Origin: Gammaproteobacteria bacterium
GTDB lineage: Bacteria; Pseudomonadota; Gammaproteobacteria; S012-40
Assembly: GCA_026982215.1 (NCBI GenBank)
Contig: JALSHN010000034.1
Location: 1-6,036, forward strand
Direction of reading: 5' to 3'
Length of the DNA: 6,036 nucleotides
In this document: positions 1-4,914 of the stretch, piece after piece
How positions within the stretch are numbered: position 1 is the first letter of the stretch
Layout of the letters: each line of letters starts with the position of its first letter
Notes under the pieces: model-generated
What the model was told of the DNA's origin: nothing
The model's database searches: none
The model's input: only the letters and a program-made list of their open reading frames with translations
Made by a program: the position numbers and the translations under genes

Positions 1-834
1 ATCCACCGAGACCGCCACGGCCTCGATGAGCAGATTCAGTGAGTCGAAGCGCCCGAAGACCTCCACTTCGTCGCCGGCCTGCACCGCGGCCAGGGTGAGG
101 GACTGGTTGGTCTTCTCATCGATGATCACCGCCAGGCTATGGAGGATCACCCGTACCTGGGGCTTGCCGTCACGCCGCAGCAGGAAGGTGCCGTTGGCGA
201 CGTCCACCGAGACCACGGTGCCGTCCAGGCGTGCCTCGATGCCGGGAAGCTGGTCGGGCGGGGTGTCTTCGGCGCTCAGGATCTGATCGAGCGCCAGGGT
301 GTCATTGCTGGCGGTCAGCAGGTCGAGCAGTTTCTGGGCATCGATGTTGAGGGCCAGGGTACGGATGTCGCCACCCGCCAAGTTCAGCGGCTGGGTGAAG
401 TCGATGGGCAGGGTGAAGTCCGGCGGCGTGGTGTTGGGTACGGTGTAATTCCGGCTGGTGCCATCGTTCTCGATCACCGTCACCGTGGTCGCCAGCACCA
501 GATTGAGCCGGACGTAGTGTCCCGGCGGGAGGGTGACGGATTCCAGCAGCCGGGCGACGTCGCTGGGGGAGACCAGGTTCACCGCCTCACCGTTGCTGCC
601 GGCGTCGTAGAGGGGGGTGGTGTTGCCGTTCTCATCGACGGCCTCCACCCGATAGAGTTGCACCCAGACCGCCTGGGGGAGCTGGCTGCGCAGTTGACCA
701 AGGGCGGACGCGGTATCGCGGATCACCAGATTCAGCGAGGCCAGCTGGTCCCGCAGGGCCGCATTCTGGTTGATGACATCGCAGGCCGCCAATAACGAGG
801 CGGCGAGGATGAGGGTGAGCAATCGCTTGAACAT
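1..834 (-). CDS. Envelope lipoprotein, DUF4382-like plus DUF5666-like, 3' end cut off by window
   Basis: An open frame of 278 codons starts at the ATG at 834 and runs off the left edge without a stop. The start is fixed by a strong Shine-Dalgarno and by a lipoprotein signal: MFKR, a hydrophobic stretch, then the lipobox LAAC with the lipidated Cys at residue 18. Residue +2 is Asp, which in E. coli favours retention in the inner membrane. Residues about 33-170 resemble DUF4382 (the VWVQLYRVEAVD strand, the LPPGHYVRLNLVL core, VPNTTPPDF and LALNIDAQKLL). Residues about 198-278 resemble DUF5666 beta modules (LDGTVVSVDVANGTFLLR, then AGDEVEVFGRFDS). Such proteins are widespread and mostly uncharacterised, so no enzymatic role is claimed. 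It is transcribed divergently from the metal-efflux genes, and nothing in its sequence ties it to metals. The reading frame is certain; the domain assignment rests on pattern recognition only. Confidence 0.85.
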   Translation of the reverse strand, partial: MFKRLLTLILAASLLAACDVINQNAALRDQLASLNLVIRDTASALGQLRSQLPQAVWVQLYRVEAVDENGNTTPLYDAGSNGEAVNLVSPSDVARLLESVTLPPGHYVRLNLVLATTVTVIENDGTSRNYTVPNTTPPDFTLPIDFTQPLNLAGGDIRTLALNIDAQKLLDLLTASNDTLALDQILSAEDTPPDQLPGIEARLDGTVVSVDVANGTFLLRRDGKPQVRVILHSLAVIIDEKTNQSLTLAAVQAGDEVEVFGRFDSLNLLIEAVAVSVD

Positions 835-843
835 GGCTTGAGT

Positions 844-853
844 CCTCCTCCTT
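844..853 (-). promoter_or_regulatory. Shine-Dalgarno of the lipoprotein gene
   Basis: On the minus strand the sequence AAGGAGGAGG lies 9 nt before the ATG at 834. It is close to a perfect anti-16S match and fixes the start of the lipoprotein gene. Confidence 0.8.
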
Positions 854-906
854 GTGGGGTTGGCAGGGTCGATTATCACGAGGCTGCCTGAAACGGGGCT
901 GAAATT

Positions 907-926
907 TTTGGTAAAAAATTACCAAA
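907..926. promoter_or_regulatory. Perfect 8-bp inverted repeat, candidate operator
   Basis: TTTGGTAA-AAAA-TTACCAAA is a perfect dyad with a 4-nt centre, in an AT-rich patch of otherwise GC-rich DNA. It sits in the divergent intergenic region, 73 nt upstream of the lipoprotein start codon. On the minus strand a possible -10 (GATAAT, 877-872) lies about 30 nt downstream of it, with no good -35. That layout would suit an activator site or upstream element for the lipoprotein promoter. No gene reads into it and no T-run follows, so a terminator is unlikely. The half-site TTGGT/ACCAA recalls GntR/FadR-type operators, but the spacing here is longer than their usual TTGGT-N3-ACCAA. The binding protein is unknown. 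Confidence 0.4.
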
Positions 927-1026
927 GACGTGGTGAAGTGTAGGCAGTGATGCCCAATGGGTCAAGCGTCAAGGCGGGTTCGGGGCGAGGCGCCTTATTC
1001 CCAGGTGTTGCGCTTGGTTTATTTCC

Positions 1027-1055
1027 TTGACCTGGTGCGGGATCGGTCGTATAAG
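1027..1055 (+). promoter_or_regulatory. Sigma70-type promoter for the secreted Cys/His protein
   Basis: A -35 TTGACC (1027-1032) and a -10 TATAAG (1050-1055) are separated by exactly 17 bp. This is the best promoter match seen in the window. The usual start distance puts transcription initiation at about 1061-1063, on or next to the ATG at 1062, so the transcript could be leaderless. The spacer contains only a weak GACC-N12-GGTC dyad, and it lacks the 19-20 bp length of MerR-activated promoters, so control by the downstream MerR protein is not supported here. Confidence 0.5.
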
Positions 1056-1061
1056 AAGGTC

Positions 1062-1376
1062 ATGAAACTCGTTCATGTTCTGCTCATCTTCGTACTGCTC
1101 ATGGGGGGACTCCCCCAGGTGATGGCTGGCGCCCCCATGGGGCCGGTCGATCATGTGGCGGCAGTGGCTGGAGATGAGGGAGGAGGCGACCATCATGCTC
1201 AGGCCGCCGATCCCTGTGAACATGGCTGCACCCATTGCGCCTTGTGCATCGCCGCGGTGAACGGGGCGCCGACACGGGGGGGGGTGGCATTGCAATTCTC
1301 TCCCCCGGCTTTCCTTTCTTCCTGGGCGGACCCCGCCCTTTCCATCGATACCCCTCCCCCCCAAGTCCGCATCTGA
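1062..1376 (+). CDS. Small secreted Cys/His-rich protein (CopL/DUF2946-like)
   Basis: This gene encodes 104 residues. Residues 1-22 form a Sec signal peptide (MKLVHVLLIFVLLMGG, cleavage probably after VMA or AGA). The mature part is short and rich in metal ligands: H31, H44, H45, H54 and H58, plus a C-x3-C-x2-C-x2-C cluster (C52, C56, C59, C62), followed by a Pro-rich tail ending in PPPQVRI. Small secreted proteins with a Cys/His cluster and a PPP-type tail occur near copper and RND efflux operons and are often annotated DUF2946 or CopL-like. That assignment, and a role in binding periplasmic metal, is inference. The frame opens further upstream (ATG at 957), but the promoter lies inside that extension and a signal peptide needs the 1062 start. 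Only AAGAAGG, 2 nt before the ATG, resembles a Shine-Dalgarno, and that spacing is too short. A run of nine G occurs inside the gene at 1276-1284. Confidence 0.7.
   Translation: MKLVHVLLIFVLLMGGLPQVMAGAPMGPVDHVAAVAGDEGGGDHHAQAADPCEHGCTHCALCIAAVNGAPTRGGVALQFSPPAFLSSWADPALSIDTPPPQVRI
1276..1284 (+). repeat. G9 homopolymer inside the secreted-protein gene
   Basis: Nine consecutive G occur within the codons for TRGGV, after the Cys cluster. Loss of one G would move translation into a frame that stays open to a stop at 1561-1563, replacing the last 30 or so residues with a much longer tail. Such runs are prone to replication slippage and to sequencing error. Confidence 0.85.
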
Positions 1377-1495
1377 ACGGGCCGCCTCGGGCTGGGTTCC
1401 TGCCCGGAAGGCATCGGTCACCGCGGTGCTGAGTCGGGGGATTGTTGGCTTCTCCCGCTGTCACGCGATGCCTTTCCGCTCGGCTCCCATGCCTC

Positions 1496-1536
1496 GGGGT
1501 CGCCGTCTCGCGCAGGGTCGTCCCACGGCGTGCCCT
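1496..1536 (+). promoter_or_regulatory. Long imperfect GC-rich hairpin in the leader
   Basis: CGCCGT (1501-1506) pairs with ACGGCG (1525-1530). Inside it, GGG (1515-1517) pairs with CCC (1522-1524) across a TCGT loop, leaving an 8-nt bulge on the left arm. GGGG (1496-1499) can add pairs with CCCT (1533-1536). It lies 20-60 nt before the Shine-Dalgarno of the Met-rich gene. There is no T-run after it. It may be an RNA structure or a chance fold in GC-rich sequence. Confidence 0.25.
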
Positions 1537-1539
1537 GCA

Positions 1540-1559
1540 CTCCCTGGGGCTACCCGGAG
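1540..1559 (+). promoter_or_regulatory. Hairpin that can pair with the Shine-Dalgarno of the Met-rich gene
   Basis: CTCC (1540-1543) can pair with GGAG (1556-1559), the core of the Shine-Dalgarno, and GGG (1547-1549) with CCC (1553-1555) around a CTA loop. The result is a 7-bp stem with a 3-nt bulge that partly hides the ribosome site. This is compatible with translational control of the first gene of the tightly packed operon, but it is only a visual fold. Confidence 0.3.
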
Positions 1560-1564
1560 GTGAT
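1556..1564 (+). promoter_or_regulatory. Strong Shine-Dalgarno of the Met-rich microprotein
   Basis: GGAGGTGAT matches the anti-Shine-Dalgarno almost perfectly. GGAGG ends 5 nt before the ATG at 1566 (8 nt before the alternative ATG at 1569). This site is the main evidence that the very short downstream frame is a real gene. Confidence 0.75.
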
Positions 1565-1565
1565 C

Positions 1566-1700
1566 ATGATGCATGAGATGCCCGGCATGAGCGGAATGGG
1601 CGCTTGGATGAGCGGTTGGCACTGGATCTTCCCGGTCCTCTTTTGGGCGGTGATCGTCCTGCTCGTTCTCGCCTTGATCAAGTATTTGCTGAAAAAGTGA
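1566..1700 (+). CDS. 44-residue Met-rich single-span membrane protein
   Basis: This short gene encodes 44 residues, or 43 if the second ATG at 1569 is used. The first 20 residues are rich in Met, His and Trp: Met at 1, 2, 5, 8, 11 and 15, so M2-M5-M8-M11 form a regular MxxM ladder, with H3 and a WHW motif at 18-20. Residues 21-40 form one hydrophobic helix (IFPVLFWAVIVLLVLALIKY), and the chain ends in LLKK. The positive C-terminus suggests the Met-rich end faces the periplasm. MxxM spacing is a known Cu(I)/Ag(I)-binding pattern, for example in Ctr1 and CusB-type proteins. Its stop codon overlaps the Shine-Dalgarno of the MerR gene, so it belongs to the efflux operon. I recognise no named family; it resembles the N-terminal part of some short Trp/Met-rich SHOCT-type membrane proteins but has no SHOCT domain. 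A role in handing metal to the exporter or tuning it is inference. Confidence 0.7.
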   Translation: MMHEMPGMSGMGAWMSGWHWIFPVLFWAVIVLLVLALIKYLLKK

Positions 1701-1704
1701 GGTG
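1699..1704 (+). promoter_or_regulatory. Shine-Dalgarno of merR overlapping the upstream stop
   Basis: GAGGTG begins inside the TGA stop of the Met-rich gene (1698-1700) and ends 6 nt before the ATG at 1711. This favours the ATG over the in-frame GTG at 1702, which lies inside the site, and suggests translational coupling. Confidence 0.65.
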
Positions 1705-1710
1705 ATTTCC

Positions 1711-2133
1711 ATGTTGTACAAAGTGAAGGCCCTGGCCGATCGCGTGGGGGTGACGGCGGAGACGGTGCGTCACTATCAGCGCCTCGGCTTGTTGATGGCA
1801 CGCCGCGATCCCCACAACGGTTACAAACTGTTCGATGAGGAACAGGAACAACGGCTGCGTTTCATCACCCGCATGCGGCGCCTGGGGTTCTCCCTGCGGG
1901 AGATCGCCGCGGTGCTGGATGATGTGGATCATGGCCGCTCCCCTTGTCCGCGGGTGCGCGAGCTGCTGCGCCAACATATCGAGGAGGAACGGCGTCGCCA
2001 GGAGGAGTTGGCGCAGCGCCTGACCAGAATGGAGGCCATTCGCCGGCGCTGGGAGGCCATCGACGATGCCCCGCCCCGTTGGGACGTGCTCTGCCCGCTC
2101 ATCGAGGTGGCCGAGGAGGAGGCGACGTGCTGA
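1711..2133 (+). CDS. MerR-family metal-responsive regulator
   Basis: This is a 140-residue protein of the usual MerR-family length. Residues 1-70 are the winged helix-turn-helix: YKVKALADRVGVTAETVRHYQRLGLL, then the NGYKLF wing and LRFITRMRRLGFSLREIAAVLD. Residues about 81-118 are the long Arg/Glu-rich dimerisation helix, and the C-terminal metal loop ends in CPLIE, as in MerR, ZntR and CueR. Cysteines are C79 (motif SPCPRVRELL), C128 (CPLIE) and C140. C79 corresponds to the Cys that divalent-metal sensors carry where CueR has Ser. The first loop Cys (CueR C112, MerR C117) is missing: that stretch reads IDDAPPRWDVLC. The family normally binds between -35 and -10 and activates on metal binding. 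Lying inside the operon, it is probably co-expressed with the pump. Its metal cannot be assigned with confidence, though the cargo genes point to Cu/Ag. Confidence 0.9.
   Translation: MLYKVKALADRVGVTAETVRHYQRLGLLMARRDPHNGYKLFDEEQEQRLRFITRMRRLGFSLREIAAVLDDVDHGRSPCPRVRELLRQHIEEERRRQEELAQRLTRMEAIRRRWEAIDDAPPRWDVLCPLIEVAEEEATC
2114..2122 (+). promoter_or_regulatory. Shine-Dalgarno deciding the GTG start of the outer-membrane factor
   Basis: AGGAGGAGG at the end of the merR coding region lies 4-7 nt before the GTG at 2127. It supports that GTG as the start, although the frame is open as far back as 1944. Confidence 0.65.
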
Positions 2134-3398
2134 GGCGGCGCCTGGTGGGCTGGTTGGGGGTGGGCACACTGGCCCTGGCCATGGCGACCGTTCACGCCGA
2201 GCCGTTGACATTGGAGGCGGCGCTGCGCGAAGCCTTGGCCGCCAACCCGGATCTCAAAGCGGCCCAGGCGCGACTGGAGGCCTTGCAGGCACGGGTGCCC
2301 CAGGCCGGTGCGTTGCCCGACCCCATGGTGGCCTTTGGTGCCGCCAACCTGCCCATCGATGGCTTCGATCTCACCCAGACGCCGATGACCCAACTTCAGA
2401 TCGGCGTCAGCCAACGCCTGCCCTATCCCGGCAAGCTGAATCTGCGCGAACAGATCGCCGCCCAGCGTGCCGAGGCCGGAGGACATGCCCTGGAGGACGT
2501 GCGCCTGCGGCTGCGGGCCGAGGTGATCCGGGCCTGGTGGGCGGTGTTCTCCATCGATCGCGCCCTGGAGGCCCTGCAGCGCAGCGAAGACTTGGTGGAT
2601 CGCCTCATCGAGGTGGCCCAGACCCGTTATCAGGTGGGACGGGGTACTCAGGGCGATGTGTTGTTGGCCCAGTTGGAGAAGGAACGGTTGGCGGATCGGC
2701 GTTTGGCCTTGCGGGCCCGCCGGTCGTCGGCGGGTGCCGAGCTCATCCGATTGCTCTCCCGCGATCCCGGCCCGGTACCCACCTTGCCCAGCGAGGCGCC
2801 GCCCTTGCCGCCACCCTTCGAGGGGGCACAGGTGATGACCTTGATCGAAACGGCGCGGGCCCACAATCCGGATCTGCAACGCCTGGCCGCCGAGTTACGT
2901 GCCGCCGAGCGGGCGGTGGCTCTGGCGCGCCGTGAGCGGCTGCCCGATTTTACCGCCTCGGCCAGCTATGGCTGGCGCGATGATCGCACCGACCTCTACA
3001 GCCTGCGGCTGGGGGTGAGCGTGCCGCTTTATGCCGATCGCAAACAGGATCGGGCGGTGGACGAGGCTCATGCCCGTTACCGCGAGATCCGCGCCCGCTG
3101 GCAGGCCCTGCGCGATCGTATCGAGGCGAGGATCCGGGCCTATCTGGCGGATTATCGCAGCGCCCGTGAGCAGACCGATCTCTACCGGGAAAGCATCCTG
3201 CCCCAGGCCCAGCAGACGGTGGAGGCGATGCTGTCCAGCTATCAGGTGGGCAAGGCGGAGTTCATCAATGTGGTACGTGCGGAAGTGACCCTGGACGAAT
3301 ACGACGCCCGCTATTGGCAGACCTATGGAGAAGCCTGGCGGGCCCTGGCCGCCCTGGAGGCGGAGCTGGGAAAGGAGCTGAATCATGAACATCCGTAA
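2127..3398 (+). CDS. cusC: TolC-family outer-membrane factor, CusC-like
   Basis: The gene encodes 423 residues and starts with GTG. That start gives a clean Sec signal peptide (LRRRLVGWLGVGTLALAMATVHA, then EPLTLEAAL). There is no lipobox Cys, so unlike E. coli CusC the mature protein is not predicted to be lipidated. Two OEP repeats follow, at about 28-211 and 235-418. Paired landmarks are NPDL (40 and 247), GVSQRLPYPGK (93) against GVSVPLYADRK (296), and RYQVGRGTQGDVL (168) against SYQVGKAEFINVV (371). A trimer forms the outer-membrane channel and periplasmic tunnel of the tripartite exporter. The start overlaps the merR stop by 7 nt and the 3' end overlaps the adaptor gene by 14 nt, indicating translational coupling. 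The family and role are secure; the Cus name (rather than Czc or Sil) comes from the following genes. Confidence 0.9.
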   Translation: MLRRRLVGWLGVGTLALAMATVHAEPLTLEAALREALAANPDLKAAQARLEALQARVPQAGALPDPMVAFGAANLPIDGFDLTQTPMTQLQIGVSQRLPYPGKLNLREQIAAQRAEAGGHALEDVRLRLRAEVIRAWWAVFSIDRALEALQRSEDLVDRLIEVAQTRYQVGRGTQGDVLLAQLEKERLADRRLALRARRSSAGAELIRLLSRDPGPVPTLPSEAPPLPPPFEGAQVMTLIETARAHNPDLQRLAAELRAAERAVALARRERLPDFTASASYGWRDDRTDLYSLRLGVSVPLYADRKQDRAVDEAHARYREIRARWQALRDRIEARIRAYLADYRSAREQTDLYRESILPQAQQTVEAMLSSYQVGKAEFINVVRAEVTLDEYDARYWQTYGEAWRALAALEAELGKELNHEHP

Positions 3399-4914
3399 TC
3401 TGAGTGTGGCCGCGGTGGCGTTGATCATTGGCGCCGCGGGGGGATGGTGGCTGGCCGGCGGTGGTGGCGGTGAAGGGGCCGATACCCCGGCATCACAAGA
3501 GCAATCGGGGCGCAAGATCCTTTACTACCGCAACCCGATGAACCCGGCGATCACCTCGCCGGTGCCGGCTAAGGACGAGATGGGGATGGACTACATCCCG
3601 GTCTATGCCGACGAGGAACAGCCCAAGAAAGAACGCAAGATCCTTTATTACCGCAACCCGATGAACCCGGCGATCACCTCGCCGGTGCCGGCCAAGGACG
3701 AGATGGGAATGGATTACATCCCGGTCTATGCCGATGAAGAGGGCGGCTCCGGCGAGCCGGCCGGCACGGTGAAGATCGATCCGGTCATTGTCCAGAACAT
3801 CGGTGTGCGGGTGGCGGCGGTGGAGCGGCGCACCCTGGCCCATACCGTGGCCGCGTTGGGCAAGGTGGATCTGGACGAGCGCCATCTGGCGCGCCTGCAC
3901 CCCAAGACCTCGGGCTGGATCGAGAAACTGCAGGTGGACGAGACCGGTACCGAGGTGGATCGTGACACCATTCTGTTATCGCTCTATTCGCCCGAGCTGG
4001 TGGCCGCCGAGCGCGAGTATCTGGTGGCCCTGGCCAATTGGGAGTCTCTGGGCAAGAACGCCTCGCGCGAGTCCCGGCGTACCGCCCAGGCCCTGTTGGA
4101 CAGTGCCCGCGAGCGGTTGGAGCTGTTGGACGTGCCGCCTCACCAGATCGAGGCGCTGCGCAAGGACCGCAAGATCCTGCGTACCCTGCACATCCACTCG
4201 CCCTACCGGGGCACGGTGATGCACATCGGCGCCCGCGAGGGGCAGTACGTCACTCCCAAGGACGAGCTCTATCTCATCGCTGATCTTTCCCGGGTGTGGG
4301 TGTATGTGGACGTCTACGAAGACGAGCTGCCGTGGGTGAAGGTAGGTGATCCGGCGGAGATGCGGGTGCGTGCCGTGCCCGGTCGGGTGTTCCACGGCAA
4401 GGTCACTTTCATTTACCCGATGATGAACGAGCGTACCCGCACCAACCGCGTGCGGTTGGAGTTCGACAACCCCGAGGGACTGCTCAAGCCTGGCCTCTTT
4501 GCCGACATCCGCCTCCATGCCGGAGCGCGGGAGAACGTGCTGGTGATCCCGGCCGAGGCGGTGGTGCGCTCGGGCGTGCGCGAGCAGGTGTTCGTGGTGC
4601 GTGAGCCGGGCAAGTTCGAGCCCCGGGAGGTGACCCTGGGAGTGGAGTCCGACGGTTGGGTGGAGGTGCTCTCCGGGCTCTCGGAAGGTGAGCAGGTGGT
4701 GACCTCGGCCCAATTCCTCATCGACTCCGAATCCAAGCTCAAGGAGGCCACTGCCAAAATGTTGGAGGCGATGAAGGCCGATCAGGCCGGCGGCCACCAG
4801 GGCCACGACATGGCCATGGACGCGGACATGGACATGGGTGACATGAGCCTGGACGAAGACATGGACATGTCGGATTTCAGCCTGGACGACAGCGAAGGTG
4901 AGGCCGCGCCATGA
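3385..4914 (+). CDS. cusB: Periplasmic adaptor (membrane fusion protein), CusB-like, with duplicated metal-binding domain
   Basis: The gene encodes 509 residues. AAAGGAG, 7 nt before the ATG, fixes the start. Residues about 7-24 are a hydrophobic N-terminal anchor followed by a Gly-rich linker. Residues 43-78 and 84-119 are two identical 36-residue heavy-metal-binding domains (YYRNPMNP...DEMGMDYIPVY). Each has three Met (52, 66, 68 and 93, 107, 109) that match the Met triad with which E. coli CusB binds Cu(I)/Ag(I). The adaptor core runs from about 130 to 460: barrel and lipoyl segments, an alpha hairpin (about 202-271), then SPYRGTVMHIGAREGQYV, the YPMMNERTRTNRVRLEF beta-barrel, and the membrane-proximal domain (VLVIPAEAVVRSG, LSGLSEGEQVV). 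Residues 466-509 are an acidic Met/His tail. It links pump and channel and passes metal to CusA. It overlaps cusC by 14 nt and cusA by 4 nt. Confidence 0.93.
   Translation: MNIRNLSVAAVALIIGAAGGWWLAGGGGGEGADTPASQEQSGRKILYYRNPMNPAITSPVPAKDEMGMDYIPVYADEEQPKKERKILYYRNPMNPAITSPVPAKDEMGMDYIPVYADEEGGSGEPAGTVKIDPVIVQNIGVRVAAVERRTLAHTVAALGKVDLDERHLARLHPKTSGWIEKLQVDETGTEVDRDTILLSLYSPELVAAEREYLVALANWESLGKNASRESRRTAQALLDSARERLELLDVPPHQIEALRKDRKILRTLHIHSPYRGTVMHIGAREGQYVTPKDELYLIADLSRVWVYVDVYEDELPWVKVGDPAEMRVRAVPGRVFHGKVTFIYPMMNERTRTNRVRLEFDNPEGLLKPGLFADIRLHAGARENVLVIPAEAVVRSGVREQVFVVREPGKFEPREVTLGVESDGWVEVLSGLSEGEQVVTSAQFLIDSESKLKEATAKMLEAMKADQAGGHQGHDMAMDADMDMGDMSLDEDMDMSDFSLDDSEGEAAP
3511..3741 (+). 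repeat. Tandem duplication of the 36-codon metal-binding domain
   Basis: Two 108-nt copies (3511-3618 and 3634-3741) are offset by 123 nt, with a 15-nt linker (QPKKE). They differ at seven bases, all third-position and synonymous (tac/tat, gct/gcc, ggg/gga, gac/gat twice, gag/gaa, gaa/gag), so the proteins are identical. The differences rule out a simple assembly stutter. Confidence 0.95.

Larger units (their letters stand above)
1377..1565 (+). other. Leader region between the secreted protein and the Met-rich gene
   Basis: These 189 nt carry no convincing gene or promoter. They contain a perfect 10-bp palindrome CACCGCGGTG (1419-1428) and several GC-rich hairpins nearest the downstream gene, listed separately. 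No hairpin is followed by a T-run, so no intrinsic terminator can be called, and transcription from 1062 may continue into the efflux genes. A MerR-type promoter with a 19-20 bp spacer, expected if the regulator activates this operon, was looked for here and not found. Confidence 0.4.

Noticed and set aside
139..795. Plus-strand open frame of 218 codons opposite the lipoprotein gene
   Set aside because: The minus strand has a lipobox signal, a strong ribosome site and family-like domains; the plus frame is its shadow.
1029..1048. GACC-N12-GGTC dyad as a MerR-type operator
   Set aside because: Arms are only four base pairs and the promoter spacer is 17 bp, not the 19-20 bp expected for MerR activation.
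957..1061. Longer N-terminus of the secreted protein starting at 957
   Set aside because: It would bury the signal peptide 35 residues in, has no convincing ribosome site, and contains the likely promoter.
1388..1406. CGGGC/GCCCG hairpin after the secreted-protein gene as a terminator
   Set aside because: The stem is only five base pairs with a 9-nt loop and no T-run.
1468..1563. 31-codon Arg/Pro-rich open frame in the leader, possible leader peptide
   Set aside because: No ribosome site before the ATG and no recognisable composition such as ligand runs; probably chance in GC-rich DNA.
1929..2879. Long minus-strand open frame of 316 codons opposite merR and cusC
   Set aside because: It is antisense to two well-recognised genes, has no ribosome site or recognisable domain, and is typical of GC-rich shadow frames.
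2066..2935. Plus-strand open frame of 289 codons overlapping cusC in another frame
   Set aside because: The product is Arg/Gly/Pro-rich without structure; the cusC frame carries the OEP repeats.
3976..4806. Minus-strand open frame of 276 codons opposite cusB
   Set aside because: The plus strand is clearly the adaptor core; the antisense product is low-complexity His/Leu/Gly-rich and has no family likeness.
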